A stretch of DNA of 30,264 nucleotides from Verrucomicrobia bacterium UBA6775 (GCA_002453165.1 DKGH01000138.1:1-30264); one strand, 5' to 3'. Counted from the stretch's first letter, positions 15,348 through 23,923 are shown. Numbers and translations: made by a program. Notes: generated by a model not told the origin, from the sequence alone.

Positions 15348-16523
15348 ATGAGGGAAATCTTCCTGGCTTGGTCTGAATCGCTTGAGCAATTCGTCCTGGA
15401 AGTAATCTACGGGCAACGCAAGGGTAAACGTGCTGCCCTTATTCGTGCTGCTCTTTATTCCCTCTCCAAGGTTTTCACCGTAGCCGTCAAGGCGCGGCGC
15501 GTCCTGTACAACTTTCGCATCCTCCGCGATTCCACGCTGGGCGTGCAGGTGATCGCCATCGGCAACATCACCGCTGGCGGCACTGGCAAAACTCCGGTGG
15601 TGGAAAAATTTGCCCGGGAGTTGCAGGACGCCGGCCGGCAGGTAGCCATCCTGAGCCGGGGCTACCGCTCCAAGCCGGCTCCCGCCCACAGGCGGTTGTT
15701 CAACAAACTGCTGCTGCGAGAGGATATCACTCCCCCTAAAATTGTATCCGACGGGAAGTCTCTATTGCTGGACTCGGAGACAGCTGGTGATGAACCCTAC
15801 ATGCTCGCCTCCAATCTCAAGGACGTGGTCGTGTTGGTGGACAAGGACCGCGTGAAGGCCGGCAGGTATGCGATCGAAAAGTTCGGCTGCGACACGCTGC
15901 TGCTTGATGACGGATTTCAATACTGGAAACTTCGTGGCCGCCGCCAGGACATCGTGCTCATCGACCGTGAACAGCCGTTCGGTAATAACGGCAAGATGCT
16001 TCCCCGTGGCACACTCCGTGAGCCTCCCTCCCACCTCTCCCGTGCCAATATTATTTTCATTACTAAAAGTGATGGCAACACGGAGGAATTAATGGCTAAA
16101 ATTGCCAATTACAATCCAAAGGCCAGCATCATTGAGTGTGTTCACAGCCCTCTTTATTTCCAGGACGTTTTCACAGGCGACAAGCACGGGTTGGATTTGT
16201 TGAATGGGAAAAAAGTGGGTGCGCTCAGTGGAATCGCCCTTCCTGAAAGTTTTGAACATAGTCTGATCTCCCTTGGAGGCGATCTCGTTTATTCGAAAAG
16301 GTTTGTGGATCACCACCGGTTTTCCCAGCAGGAAATTCTCAACGCCATCAACCGTAGCAAAACTAGGCAGGCGGACATGATAGTCACCACCCAGAAGGAT
16401 GCCGTCCGGTTTCCGAAGATCGATCGCAGAGATTTGCCCATCTATTTCATGCGCGTTGAAATTCGCATCCTCAAGGGCGCGAAGAACTTTCAGGATTGTG
16501 TGCGACAGATCTGTTTTCACTAA
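15348..16523 (+). CDS. lpxK: Tetraacyldisaccharide 4'-kinase
   Basis: The 391-residue protein has an N-terminal membrane-associated helix region and the LpxK P-loop GNITAGGTGKT (residues 72-82), preceded by VIAI and followed by ILSRGYRSK. Further marks are VKAGRYAIEKFGCDTLLLDDG with FQYWKL, DREQPFGNNGKMLPRGTLREP and, near the end, VVTTQKD-like IVTTQKDAVRFP. The enzyme phosphorylates the lipid A disaccharide at the 4' position at the inner membrane, the sixth step of the Raetz pathway. The length is slightly above the usual 330-350, partly from an insert around residues 105-125. It is followed after three bases by an acyltransferase of the same pathway, so the two form an operon. Confidence 0.95.
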   Translation: MREIFLAWSESLEQFVLEVIYGQRKGKRAALIRAALYSLSKVFTVAVKARRVLYNFRILRDSTLGVQVIAIGNITAGGTGKTPVVEKFARELQDAGRQVAILSRGYRSKPAPAHRRLFNKLLLREDITPPKIVSDGKSLLLDSETAGDEPYMLASNLKDVVVLVDKDRVKAGRYAIEKFGCDTLLLDDGFQYWKLRGRRQDIVLIDREQPFGNNGKMLPRGTLREPPSHLSRANIIFITKSDGNTEELMAKIANYNPKASIIECVHSPLYFQDVFTGDKHGLDLLNGKKVGALSGIALPESFEHSLISLGGDLVYSKRFVDHHRFSQQEILNAINRSKTRQADMIVTTQKDAVRFPKIDRRDLPIYFMRVEIRILKGAKNFQDCVRQICFH

Positions 16524-16526
16524 CCC

Positions 16527-17453
16527 GTGAACGCGATTCTCTATCTGATAGCAGTTTCATTTGTGAACGTGATTCGGTTTATCCCGTTAAAGCTTCTCGT
16601 CTTCGTCGGCCGGCAGATTGGATTTCTTTTTTATTTCATCGACGCCCCTCATCGGAAAGTGGCTGTGAATAACCTTGCCAACAGCCTGGGAAGTTCTCGT
16701 TCAAAAAAGGAGATCATTGCCCTAGCCCGTGAAAACTTTCGTCGTTTGGGAGAAGTCTATCTCTCATCCATCAAGACCGCCTACATTCCACCTGAAAAGT
16801 TGGGCAACATTCTTACCATCAAGGGCGATGAACGTCTGGACAGGAGTCAACGCGAAGACGGCTCCGAGCCGAGTTTTATGTTGGCAATCGGTCATTTTGG
16901 TAATTTTGAGATGTACGCCAACGCCGGTCATAACGAGCCGGAATACGAATTATGCACAACTTACAGAGGATTCAATCAACCTTGGGTCGATAAAGTGATC
17001 AAATCGTTGAGGAGCAAATCAGGTTGCCATTTTTTTGACAGGCGTTATGAAGGTGGCAAACTCAAGGCCTTCATGAAGAGACCAAAGACGATTACCGGCC
17101 TTTTAGCCGATCAAAGTGCCGGGAGGAGTGGCATTCTTCTTCCTTTTTTTGGTCGCCCCTGCTCCACTAACCCAGCTCCCGCCCTTTTTTCTCTTCGCTA
17201 CAAACTTCGACTCCACGGGTGCCTTTGCCGCCGAGTTGGCATTGGCCAATGGGAACTGGAACTTGGCCCTGAAATCCCGACCAGAGAAAATGGCCAAGCG
17301 CGATCGGTTGAAGAAATCATGGCCGATGTAAATGCCACCTATGAGCAGTACATCCTCGAGGATCCCGCCAACTGGTTTTGGGTGCATAACCGCTGGAAAA
17401 GGTCGGACCGGGCCAAAAAAAGAGGCAACCGTTTGGCTGCCTCTCAAAAATAA
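16527..17453 (+). CDS. LpxL/HtrB-type lysophospholipid acyltransferase (lipid A acyltransferase)
   Basis: The gene starts at GTG 16527, three bases after the lpxK stop, and encodes 308 residues. An N-terminal hydrophobic segment (YLIAVSFVNVIRFIPLKLLVF) anchors it in the inner membrane. The catalytic HX4(D/E) motif is HFGNFE with His123 and Glu128. DQSAGRSGILLPFFG corresponds to the conserved substrate-binding block, and the C-terminus has the NWFWVHNRWK element typical of LpxL/LpxM (usually PEQYLWxHRRFK). It would transfer a secondary acyl chain to Kdo-lipid A or a related precursor. The exact position and chain cannot be told. The last 30 codons overlap a hairpin that acts as terminator for the opposite dnaN gene. 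Confidence 0.92.
   Translation: MNAILYLIAVSFVNVIRFIPLKLLVFVGRQIGFLFYFIDAPHRKVAVNNLANSLGSSRSKKEIIALARENFRRLGEVYLSSIKTAYIPPEKLGNILTIKGDERLDRSQREDGSEPSFMLAIGHFGNFEMYANAGHNEPEYELCTTYRGFNQPWVDKVIKSLRSKSGCHFFDRRYEGGKLKAFMKRPKTITGLLADQSAGRSGILLPFFGRPCSTNPAPALFSLRYKLRLHGCLCRRVGIGQWELELGPEIPTRENGQARSVEEIMADVNATYEQYILEDPANWFWVHNRWKRSDRAKKRGNRLAASQK
17415..17443 (-). terminator. Rho-independent terminator of dnaN, inside the lpxL-like 3' end
   Basis: On the minus strand a hairpin with arms GAGGCA (17443-17438) and TGCCTC (17427-17422), plus two further inner pairs, is followed by seven Ts (17421-17415). It lies about 30 bases past the dnaN stop and inside the coding end of the convergent gene. No T-run follows on the plus strand. 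Confidence 0.75.
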
Positions 17454-17471
17454 CCTGCACTTGGCTAAGCG

Positions 17472-18593
17472 CTAGGAGGTACGCATTGGCATGATGACGT
17501 AAAGGAATGGATGATTTGTTTTCACCACGCCCGGACTAAGTTGATCTGTAAATTCAAAGTGTACTTCGTCCTCATCGAGCACCTTGAGAGGGTCGATGAA
17601 AAACTGAGGGTTGAACGCTATGGACACCTCTTCCCCGGTGTAATTGATTGCCATCGTTTCACGGCTTTCCCCTACCTCAGGAGAGTTGGAAGTTATAGTC
17701 AAGTTATTCTCCGAGAATGTCATCTTCACGGAGTTGGACTTGTCACTGGTCATGATCTCTGCCCTGCGGAGTGCGTGCTGGAGCTCCTCCTTGTCCATGG
17801 TAACGCGTTCTTTTGATTCAGCTGGGATGACCTGCTTGTAGTTTGGATATGCGCCCTCAACGAGTTTTGAGACGATTAACGTCTCATTGCCTCTCTCATT
17901 TTTGAGTGTGAAGGATACCTGGTTGTCGGTTAGTTGAAGTTCCACCTCTCCCTCGTCAGCCAGTAGTCTTCCCAATTCCTGAATCGCCTTGGTTGGCACG
18001 ATGGCATCGGTTTGTGACCCCTCCGGTAGTTCCAAGTCCTCCTCCGCCAAGGCCAATCGCCTGCCATCTGTTGCCACAATCGTCAGCTTGTTTTCCTTGA
18101 AACTCAAATATAGACCGTTCAACACATACCTGTTTTCATCTGTGGATACTGCATACGACGTACGGCGGAGCATGGACTTGACCTTAGCCTGATCCATCTT
18201 GAGTTTGGTTTGCCCCGTAAAGTCTGGCATCGGTGGAAACTCCTCTGCTGCCAGCCCATTCACCTTATAAAACGATGATCCACACTGGATGGAGCATTGG
18301 CTTCCCTTCACTTCCAACTCTATCTGGCTGCCCCCCATTTCCCTCGCTATGCTGACCAGTTTTTTCACCGGCAGGGTGAATGATCCCGGCTGTTCCACCT
18401 TCGCCTCTACGGCGTTGGATATTGTCACGTCCAAATCTGTCGCTGTCAGCGAGAGGCTGTCGCCTTCCGCCTTGAGCAGTACGTTTGAAAGAATTGGAAG
18501 TGTCGTCCGCGTGGAGACCACATTTTGGACGGATTGGAGGCCTGCATTTAGTTCCTCTTGACCAATCGTCAGTTTCATCTGGCCGCAAATCAT
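17472..18593 (-). CDS. dnaN: DNA polymerase III beta subunit (sliding clamp)
   Basis: The protein has 373 residues from ATG 18593; an internal ATG at 18578 (MKLTIGQEEL) is equally plausible and gives the more usual N-terminus. Three clamp domains are recognisable: LPILSNVLLKAEGDSLSLTATDLD in domain 1, YVLNGLYLSF with VATDGRRLA in domain 2, and SVKMTFSENNLTI, FNPQFFIDPLK and the terminal YVIMPMR in domain 3. It forms the dimeric ring that tethers DNA polymerase III to DNA. dnaA and recF are not adjacent: its upstream neighbour is a cysteine desulfurase. A long AT-rich 281-base leader suggests its own promoter. The local G+C is lower than in the first 15 kb. Confidence 0.97.
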   Translation of the reverse strand: MICGQMKLTIGQEELNAGLQSVQNVVSTRTTLPILSNVLLKAEGDSLSLTATDLDVTISNAVEAKVEQPGSFTLPVKKLVSIAREMGGSQIELEVKGSQCSIQCGSSFYKVNGLAAEEFPPMPDFTGQTKLKMDQAKVKSMLRRTSYAVSTDENRYVLNGLYLSFKENKLTIVATDGRRLALAEEDLELPEGSQTDAIVPTKAIQELGRLLADEGEVELQLTDNQVSFTLKNERGNETLIVSKLVEGAYPNYKQVIPAESKERVTMDKEELQHALRRAEIMTSDKSNSVKMTFSENNLTITSNSPEVGESRETMAINYTGEEVSIAFNPQFFIDPLKVLDEDEVHFEFTDQLSPGVVKTNHPFLYVIMPMRTS

Positions 18594-18874
18594 AGAAATC
18601 TCTTGCCGGAAAAGAAATCTAAATTTCTGTTTGCTTGAAACTTGGCCTGTTCCCGTCAGGACCCAGCGATGCTGTAATAATGAATTCTCTTTTTAAAAGA
18701 AGATTTATTATTAAGGTCGGTGAAAATGTGAACATCTGGAACAAAAGGCCCATTTAACAAGGCCGTAAGCTTCATCTTACTGTGAAAACAAATGTCAGCA
18801 TCTCAAAAGAAGTCAAGCGCTGGGCTAAGTTTTAAAACTCATCATCAAGTTGTCCACCGCTAATCGGCAGGTCA
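18594..18874 (-). promoter_or_regulatory. Long AT-rich leader upstream of dnaN
   Basis: This 281-base spacer between the cysteine desulfurase stop and the dnaN start has no supported gene. It is AT-rich in the middle (18680-18740, with runs such as TTTTTAAAAGAAG on the plus strand). It also holds a self-complementary AGTTTTAAAACT just after the desulfurase and a degenerate palindrome half-copy (CAAGCGCTGGGCTAAG) near 18815. On the minus strand, TTGACT next to that half-copy could be a -35 element, but I see no convincing -10 at the right distance. A dnaN promoter here is inferred from position only. Confidence 0.35.
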
Positions 18875-20014
18875 TTAGGAGGAGCGGATGCGACTTAGCA
18901 CCTTCGGAAACTTTTCAAGCACGTGATCGATATCCTCGATCAACGACTCTCGGCCTAGCGAGAATCGCACGAGAGAATTGGCATCATCATCGCGCCCCAT
19001 GGCTGACAAGACATGGGACGGGTTAAGAGAACCGGCCGAACATGCAGAACCGCTGGAAGCACAAATGCCTTCCAAGTCGAGGGCTGCCAAAAGCGTCATG
19101 CTATCGGTACCGGCAACGGTGAAACTAATGGTGTTGGCTAAGCGCTTGGCCAAGGGGCCGGCCAAGTTAACTTCATCGATATCCGTAAGCATGGCCAAGC
19201 CTTCAATCAAAGGCTGAAGGGTAGGTCTTTCGAAAACAGGAGTGGTAGTAAATCTTTCGATCGCATCAACCAACCCAGCGATGCCGGCCATGTTTTCTGT
19301 TCCAGCCCTTCTTTCATTTTCATGACCTCCGCCGAAGAATATGGGATCCGGCAAAAGTGGGGACTTGATGTAAAGGGCTCCCACACCCTTAGGGGCATGA
19401 AATTTATGACCACAAATTGAAACAAGGTTCGCATTAAATTGATCGATGCTGTTAAACGGTTCCTTGCCGAACCACTGTACAGCATCAGTATGAAACAAAA
19501 CTTCCTGCTCCTGACAAATGGAACCAAGTTCTGCAACAGGTTGAATGGCGCCGGTCTCGTTATTCGCAGCCATGACGGACACCAGAATTGTGTCGTCCCG
19601 GATTGCATCCGCTAAATCTTGTGGATCAACTAACCCGTCAGCATCAACAGGTAGTGTCGTCAGCTCGAAGCCCTCTTTATTCACAAGATATTCAAAGGTG
19701 TGAAGGACTGCGTGATGCTCCACCGCCGAGGTGATGAGGTGGCGTCCTTTGGCCTTTAATAATCGGGCTGAACCACAGATCGCCAGGTTGTTACTTTCCG
19801 TTCCGCCACTGGTAAAAACGACCTCGCTTGGCTTACATTTCCACACCCTCGAAACGCGGTCGCGACAGTCATCCAGAAAGGCCCTTGCCTTGCGACCAAT
19901 ATGATGAATACTTGACGGATTACCGAAGAAATCTCCCAAAAAAGGCAACATCGCCTCCCTGACTTGAGTATCGAGAGGAGTGGTGGCGTTGTAATCCAAG
20001 TAAACCGTTCGCAC
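18875..20014 (-). CDS. Cysteine desulfurase (NifS/IscS family)
   Basis: The 379-residue protein starts at GTG 20014. It has the class V aminotransferase pattern: LDYNATTP at the N-terminus, FTSGGTESNN binding PLP phosphate, the AVEHHAVL histidine, ANNETGAIQ, the HTDAVQ aspartate, and the PLP lysine Lys204 in CGHKFHAPKG. The active cysteine is Cys325 in SSGSACSAGSLNPSHVL, in the long flexible loop typical of the NifS/IscS group rather than SufS. The enzyme removes sulfur from cysteine for Fe-S clusters or tRNA thiolation. No iscU, iscR or mnmA is next to it, so which pathway it serves is open. A repeat cluster at 19135-19155 is read as GPLAKRLAN. Confidence 0.95.
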   Translation of the reverse strand: MRTVYLDYNATTPLDTQVREAMLPFLGDFFGNPSSIHHIGRKARAFLDDCRDRVSRVWKCKPSEVVFTSGGTESNNLAICGSARLLKAKGRHLITSAVEHHAVLHTFEYLVNKEGFELTTLPVDADGLVDPQDLADAIRDDTILVSVMAANNETGAIQPVAELGSICQEQEVLFHTDAVQWFGKEPFNSIDQFNANLVSICGHKFHAPKGVGALYIKSPLLPDPIFFGGGHENERRAGTENMAGIAGLVDAIERFTTTPVFERPTLQPLIEGLAMLTDIDEVNLAGPLAKRLANTISFTVAGTDSMTLLAALDLEGICASSGSACSAGSLNPSHVLSAMGRDDDANSLVRFSLGRESLIEDIDHVLEKFPKVLSRIRSS

Positions 20015-20158
20015 GCCCGTTACCTACCCGAAAAGGGATCCGATCACAATCGGAATGAAAGGGAACAAGAAAGTAAAAACCGATGGATAAAGTGTTATTA
20101 AGTTGTGAAGATAAGGAGGATAAGAGTGGAGAGTTGGTGATTCGGACTTTTCCCCAAT

Positions 20159-20181
20159 GTTATCCACATAGGTGAATAAAC
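20159..20181. promoter_or_regulatory. Candidate DnaA-box pair (inverted)
   Basis: TTATCCACA (20160-20168) is an exact match to the consensus DnaA box. Two bases further on, GGTGAATAA (20171-20179) is the complement of TTATTCACC, one mismatch from a box, so the two form an inverted pair. It lies in the 202-base AT-rich spacer between moxR and the cysteine desulfurase, one gene away from dnaN. A palindrome half-copy (GGCCAAGCGCTAGGCC) follows at 20182. Function is inferred only. Confidence 0.4.
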
Positions 20182-20216
20182 GGCCAAGCGCTAGGCCAGG
20201 CGGATGGTAAAAAGGA

Positions 20217-21224
20217 TTAAGCGGAAACTTTGGATGCTTCTGAATCGCGCGGCACCTCTGTCAGAATTTTTTCCAACACATGATCGGAGGTAATCCCCTC
20301 GGCCTCGGCCTCGAAGTTGACGATCAAGCGATGGCGCAACGCCGGCTTGGTCACGGCGGAAATGTCGTCAAAGCTGACATTGAAACGCCCTTCCGTCAGG
20401 GCACGAACCTTGGCCCCGAGCAGCAGAGTTTGAGCGCCGCGAGGGCTGCTTCCAAATCGAAGAAATTGGTTGGTGATATCGAGGGCCGTATCGGTTGCAG
20501 GGTGGGTGGCCAAGACCAGGCGCACAGCGTAGTCCTTTACGTGTGACGCCACCGGGACCTGCTGGACCAGTTGCTGAAGTTCTTTGAGTGTGTTGCCGTC
20601 CACGACATTGCTGACCTCAGTCGAGTTGCCTTCTGTTGTGCGTGTGACCACCTCGGCCAACTCCTCAGCCGTAGGATAGCCCACAACCAGCTTGTAAAAG
20701 AATCGATCAAGCTGAGCCTCCGGCAGTGGATAGGTTCCCTCCTGGTCGATGGGATTTTGGGTGGCGAGCACGAAGAACGGAGTGTCCAGTTTTCTGATTT
20801 CCCCTCCAGCCGTCACGCTGCGCTCCTGCATCGCTTCCAGCATCGCGGACTGGGTCTTTGGAGTGGCGCGATTGATCTCATCCGCCAAAACCAAATGTGC
20901 AAAAATCGGCCCGTGCTGAAACTCAAACACCCGTTTTCCCTCATCAGTTTCGTGCACCATGTTTGTTCCCAGCACATCGGCAGGCATGAGGTCTGGGGTG
21001 AACTGTACGCGATTGAAGGACAGGTCGAATACTTGGCTGAGGGTGCGGACCAACAATGTTTTGCCAAGCCCGGGGACGCCCTCGAGCAGCACGTGCCCAT
21101 TGGCAAACAGGGCGTTTAACGTGCCGTCAACGATGGCCTCCTGACCGACGATCACTTTTCCAATCTCGGATCGCAGGGAATCGTACACATCACGAAAACG
21201 GGCAATGTTTTCCTCTGGGCTCAT
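20217..21224 (-). CDS. MoxR-family AAA+ ATPase
   Basis: The 335-residue protein is preceded by a strong ribosome-binding site (AAGGAG on the minus strand, 21236-21231, six bases from the ATG). Walker A is GVPGLGKT (residues 49-56), Walker B is VLADEINRA, followed by TPKTQSAMLEAMQERSVT and sensor 1 FFVLATQNPIDQEGTYPLPEAQLDRF, here a contiguous conserved block. MoxR ATPases act as chaperone-like motors that usually mature partner proteins with vWA domains. The coiled-coil membrane gene sits just upstream, but the usual DUF58 and vWA genes are not downstream: the cysteine desulfurase follows instead. The target is therefore unknown. Confidence 0.94.
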   Translation of the reverse strand: MSPEENIARFRDVYDSLRSEIGKVIVGQEAIVDGTLNALFANGHVLLEGVPGLGKTLLVRTLSQVFDLSFNRVQFTPDLMPADVLGTNMVHETDEGKRVFEFQHGPIFAHLVLADEINRATPKTQSAMLEAMQERSVTAGGEIRKLDTPFFVLATQNPIDQEGTYPLPEAQLDRFFYKLVVGYPTAEELAEVVTRTTEGNSTEVSNVVDGNTLKELQQLVQQVPVASHVKDYAVRLVLATHPATDTALDITNQFLRFGSSPRGAQTLLLGAKVRALTEGRFNVSFDDISAVTKPALRHRLIVNFEAEAEGITSDHVLEKILTEVPRDSEASKVSA

Positions 21225-21263
21225 TAAAATCTCCTTGGGTTTGGGGTGGCGCCTGCGAGGGCG

Positions 21264-23198
21264 TCATTCCTTCAGGTCGTCAAAATAGTCCCTCACAGAG
21301 TCTCGATAGGCGCGAGGCACTTTGTCCTGATTGAGCGCGTTGCGGGCGTCTGATTGTGCAGCAGAGACGGCTTCCTGAAATTGTACCTTGCTGTTGCCGG
21401 TGATGCTCACGCCACGCAACGTGATGCTGGGCATTTGGCCCTTGGGATCGATCTGACCCTTGATGCGCGACGCGACCATGTTGTCGGGCACCTTGTTGCC
21501 GCGCTCGGTGATTCCACGGGGGTCGACATCAGGTCGGTTAAAGCCGGAATTATCCATGCGCTGGGTCATTTGGTCAGGGGTCATTTGCAGGCTGTCATCA
21601 CCCCACATGCCGACACCGGCACCGGGCCTGCTACTGGGGCCAGCGCCCGGGTTGCGGCAGACGCTGAAAGACTGGCAGTTACCCACTGCCATCTGGGCGC
21701 GCTCCAGATTTCCCAATGCCTGCATCAGGTTTTGGGCGTCGGCCATTTCCTTCAACATATTCTTGAGTTCATCCTTGGCTTTAGCGAGAGACTTGGACGC
21801 GCCGGATTTATCGCCGGCCTTGGCCTGATCTTTTGCATCGGAAAGGCTCTTTGAGCATTCGCCGTAACTCTCCGCCGGGTCAAGTGCCTCCTGCAATTCC
21901 TCGATCATTTTTTCCAACTCCTCAGCGCTCAACTGCGATGAATCCAGTTGGCTCATCATTTTCTCCAGCGTGCTCAATGCGGCGGGCACCTGGCCCTTTT
22001 CAAGCTGCTCGGCGAGGTCTTTTCCCACTTCCGCCATCTGCATCTCGAGGTTCTGAAGCGCCTTGCTTAACTCCGCCATTTTCTCAAGTTCCTGAGCTGA
22101 AAACTCCATATTCTTGAGAAACTGATCGATATCACTGCCCTTTAGCGCCTCGATGGCCTTGTCGAGGTCCGGCATTTCCAGCCCCATTTGCTGAGCCATG
22201 TTGGCAAGATCCGCCATCGACTGGGCTAACTCCTGTTGTGCCTGTTTTCCCTCCGGTGTGTTGGCATCCGGAAGCCCAGCAGCGGCTTCCTTAATGGCAT
22301 CCAACTTGGATTTTATCTCGTCGAACTGCTCCGGCTTGGCGTCCTTCGCATCTCCGAGGCCTTCCTCCAGCTCAGCCATTTGCTTTTGCATTTCCGCCGG
22401 GGAGGGAGCCGCCGTTCCGGCCGGAGTCCTGGCTGCCTGTTGCAACTTGTTGATCGTCTGCGCTTGGTCCAGCTTTTTGGCTTCATCACGCAGTTGCTCG
22501 GCCAGACTGGTGAGCTTGGCCAAGGCCTCGTCGCGGAGCAGTTCGCCCTTCTGGAATTCCCGGCCAAGTTTCTCCACAGACTCAAGCACCTCCTCGGTCG
22601 GATCAAATTGTGGCTGGTTTTCCTTTACCTGCCACTTGGTGAGATTCTCCAGATTGGTTCCGACGTCCTCGATGATGGCGGTATCTCGCTGCTGATCCAG
22701 ATAGGCGTTGCTACGGTGTTCCGGCACAAAGCCAAGCGCAAAGCAGGCGATCAACAGCAGCAGGGTCCAGTTGCACAACGCAGGCAGTCGAAGCGGGAGC
22801 AGCCTACTTGGCTCAATTTCATCAGCGGCCTGGGCGGCATCCCGTATGACCAATGCCGACCACTCGGAGCCCTTGGCCTCTGTTTCTGTCAACTCGACAG
22901 CCGTACTCAGGCGCTCTTTCAGTCCGGTTTCCTGATCCAGCCAGCGAGCCGTGTCGCGGGCGGCGAAGCGCTTGGCCAAGCCGAGGGCCAGGCCGATCAC
23001 CGGAAACGAAAGGCCAACGATCACCATCCAAAACACCGTCGCCGTGGAAATGGGCAGCAGTTTGTACGTAGCGATCGTCACTAGCCAAAGGCAGACGCCG
23101 ACCCACAAGCCAAGCCACATGCCTCGCCAGCCGGCCTGAATCTTCCGCCGACCGGCAGCTGCCTCAATTTTCTTGTTAATGACCTGTTTTTCGCTCAT
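21264..23198 (-). CDS. Membrane-anchored coiled-coil protein next to moxR (function unknown)
   Basis: The 644-residue protein has three hydrophobic segments near the N-terminus (about residues 24-44, 53-75 and 138-158), the first two forming a hairpin. From about residue 180 to 500 it is rich in Glu, Lys, Gln, Ala and Leu with heptad-like spacing (LEKMMSQLDSSQLSAEELEK), indicating long coiled coils. A Gly/Pro-rich linker follows (about 510-540), then a small C-terminal domain ending RDYFDDLKE. An AAGG site lies six bases before the ATG at 23198. It resembles the large coiled-coil membrane proteins (DUF4175-like) found beside moxR, and the 39-base gap to moxR supports co-transcription. A role as MoxR substrate or scaffold at the membrane is inference. 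Confidence 0.75.
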   Translation of the reverse strand: MSEKQVINKKIEAAAGRRKIQAGWRGMWLGLWVGVCLWLVTIATYKLLPISTATVFWMVIVGLSFPVIGLALGLAKRFAARDTARWLDQETGLKERLSTAVELTETEAKGSEWSALVIRDAAQAADEIEPSRLLPLRLPALCNWTLLLLIACFALGFVPEHRSNAYLDQQRDTAIIEDVGTNLENLTKWQVKENQPQFDPTEEVLESVEKLGREFQKGELLRDEALAKLTSLAEQLRDEAKKLDQAQTINKLQQAARTPAGTAAPSPAEMQKQMAELEEGLGDAKDAKPEQFDEIKSKLDAIKEAAAGLPDANTPEGKQAQQELAQSMADLANMAQQMGLEMPDLDKAIEALKGSDIDQFLKNMEFSAQELEKMAELSKALQNLEMQMAEVGKDLAEQLEKGQVPAALSTLEKMMSQLDSSQLSAEELEKMIEELQEALDPAESYGECSKSLSDAKDQAKAGDKSGASKSLAKAKDELKNMLKEMADAQNLMQALGNLERAQMAVGNCQSFSVCRNPGAGPSSRPGAGVGMWGDDSLQMTPDQMTQRMDNSGFNRPDVDPRGITERGNKVPDNMVASRIKGQIDPKGQMPSITLRGVSITGNSKVQFQEAVSAAQSDARNALNQDKVPRAYRDSVRDYFDDLKE

Positions 23199-23261
23199 GC
23201 AAAGCCTTCATGCTGCGCCCCTGCCCGTACTATTGCGAGAGAAAAATACAGGTTAAATAAT

Positions 23262-23288
23262 AAAAAACGGCTGCGCGAAGACAGCCGT
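23262..23288 (-). terminator. Rho-independent terminator of purE
   Basis: On the minus strand, ACGGCTG (23288-23282) pairs with CAGCCGT (23273-23267) around an 8-base loop, followed by a T-tract (23267-23262). It lies 24 bases after the purE stop and before the coiled-coil gene, so those two genes are probably separate units. Confidence 0.88.
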
Positions 23289-23311
23289 TAGTATTTGGTT
23301 AATGAGTTAAA

Positions 23312-23824
23312 TTAGCTCGCCGGCAACTCCAGCTTCCGCTTGGCCAAGACTTTCTTTGTCTGATCCTTGCGGAAGTTGTCGTAAATCTTCCTGTACTTGG
23401 CCGACTTCACACCAAGGATGGCTACAGCCAGCAGTGCGGCGTTGATAGCGCCCGGCTTGCCAATCGCGAGAGTGCCCACTGGGACGCCGGCTGGCATTTG
23501 AACGATCGACAGCAGTGAGTCCATGCCCTTGAGTGAGGCAGATTCCATCGGCACGCCAAGCACCGGCAGGGTGACCTTAGCGGCGACCACGCCGGGAAGA
23601 TGGGCGGCACCGCCGGCGGCGGCGATGATGACTTCCACGCCGCGTTTCTCCGCTGTGGAGAGGTACTTGATCAGCGCATCGGTGGCACGGTGCGCTGAGA
23701 TGGCCTGAGCTTCCCACGGAATGCCAAGGTCTTCGAGTTTCTGGGCGCAATTGGACATGACGCCCCAGTCGGACTGGCTTCCCATGAGGATGCTCACCAA
23801 TGGATTTTTAGCTTTAGCTGCCAT
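23312..23824 (-). CDS. purE: N5-carboxyaminoimidazole ribonucleotide mutase
   Basis: The 170-residue protein carries the PurE signature LMGSQSDW (about residues 13-20), the SAHRATD histidine loop, and the glycine-rich AAAGGAAHLPGVVAA block, then GVPMESASLKGMDSLLSIVQMP (contiguous conserved region, about residues 91-112). This is the class I bacterial enzyme, which moves the carboxylate of N5-CAIR to C4 during IMP synthesis. purK is not adjacent; the upstream neighbour is the prenyl synthase. The C-terminus ends VLAKRKLELPAS, where LAKRK is encoded by a copy of the palindromic repeat (near 23337), suggesting the tail was altered by the repeat. A hairpin terminator follows. Confidence 0.96.
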   Translation of the reverse strand: MAAKAKNPLVSILMGSQSDWGVMSNCAQKLEDLGIPWEAQAISAHRATDALIKYLSTAEKRGVEVIIAAAGGAAHLPGVVAAKVTLPVLGVPMESASLKGMDSLLSIVQMPAGVPVGTLAIGKPGAINAALLAVAILGVKSAKYRKIYDNFRKDQTKKVLAKRKLELPAS

Positions 23825-23923
23825 TTGTTGAAGAGCTGTTGTTTCAGCGTGCGCCGAGTAAACTTGGCCAAGCGCAAAAAATCAAACCTGTTTAACGCCG
23901 GCGCTAACTCCGCTTGGCCAAGC
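23825..23923. repeat. Spacer with two palindrome copies
   Basis: The 99-base gap between the prenyl synthase and purE contains ACTTGGCCAAGCG (from 23862) and CGCTTGGCCAAGC (from 23911), each 13 bases and each missing only an end base of the consensus. No gene or terminator was seen here. Confidence 0.8.
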
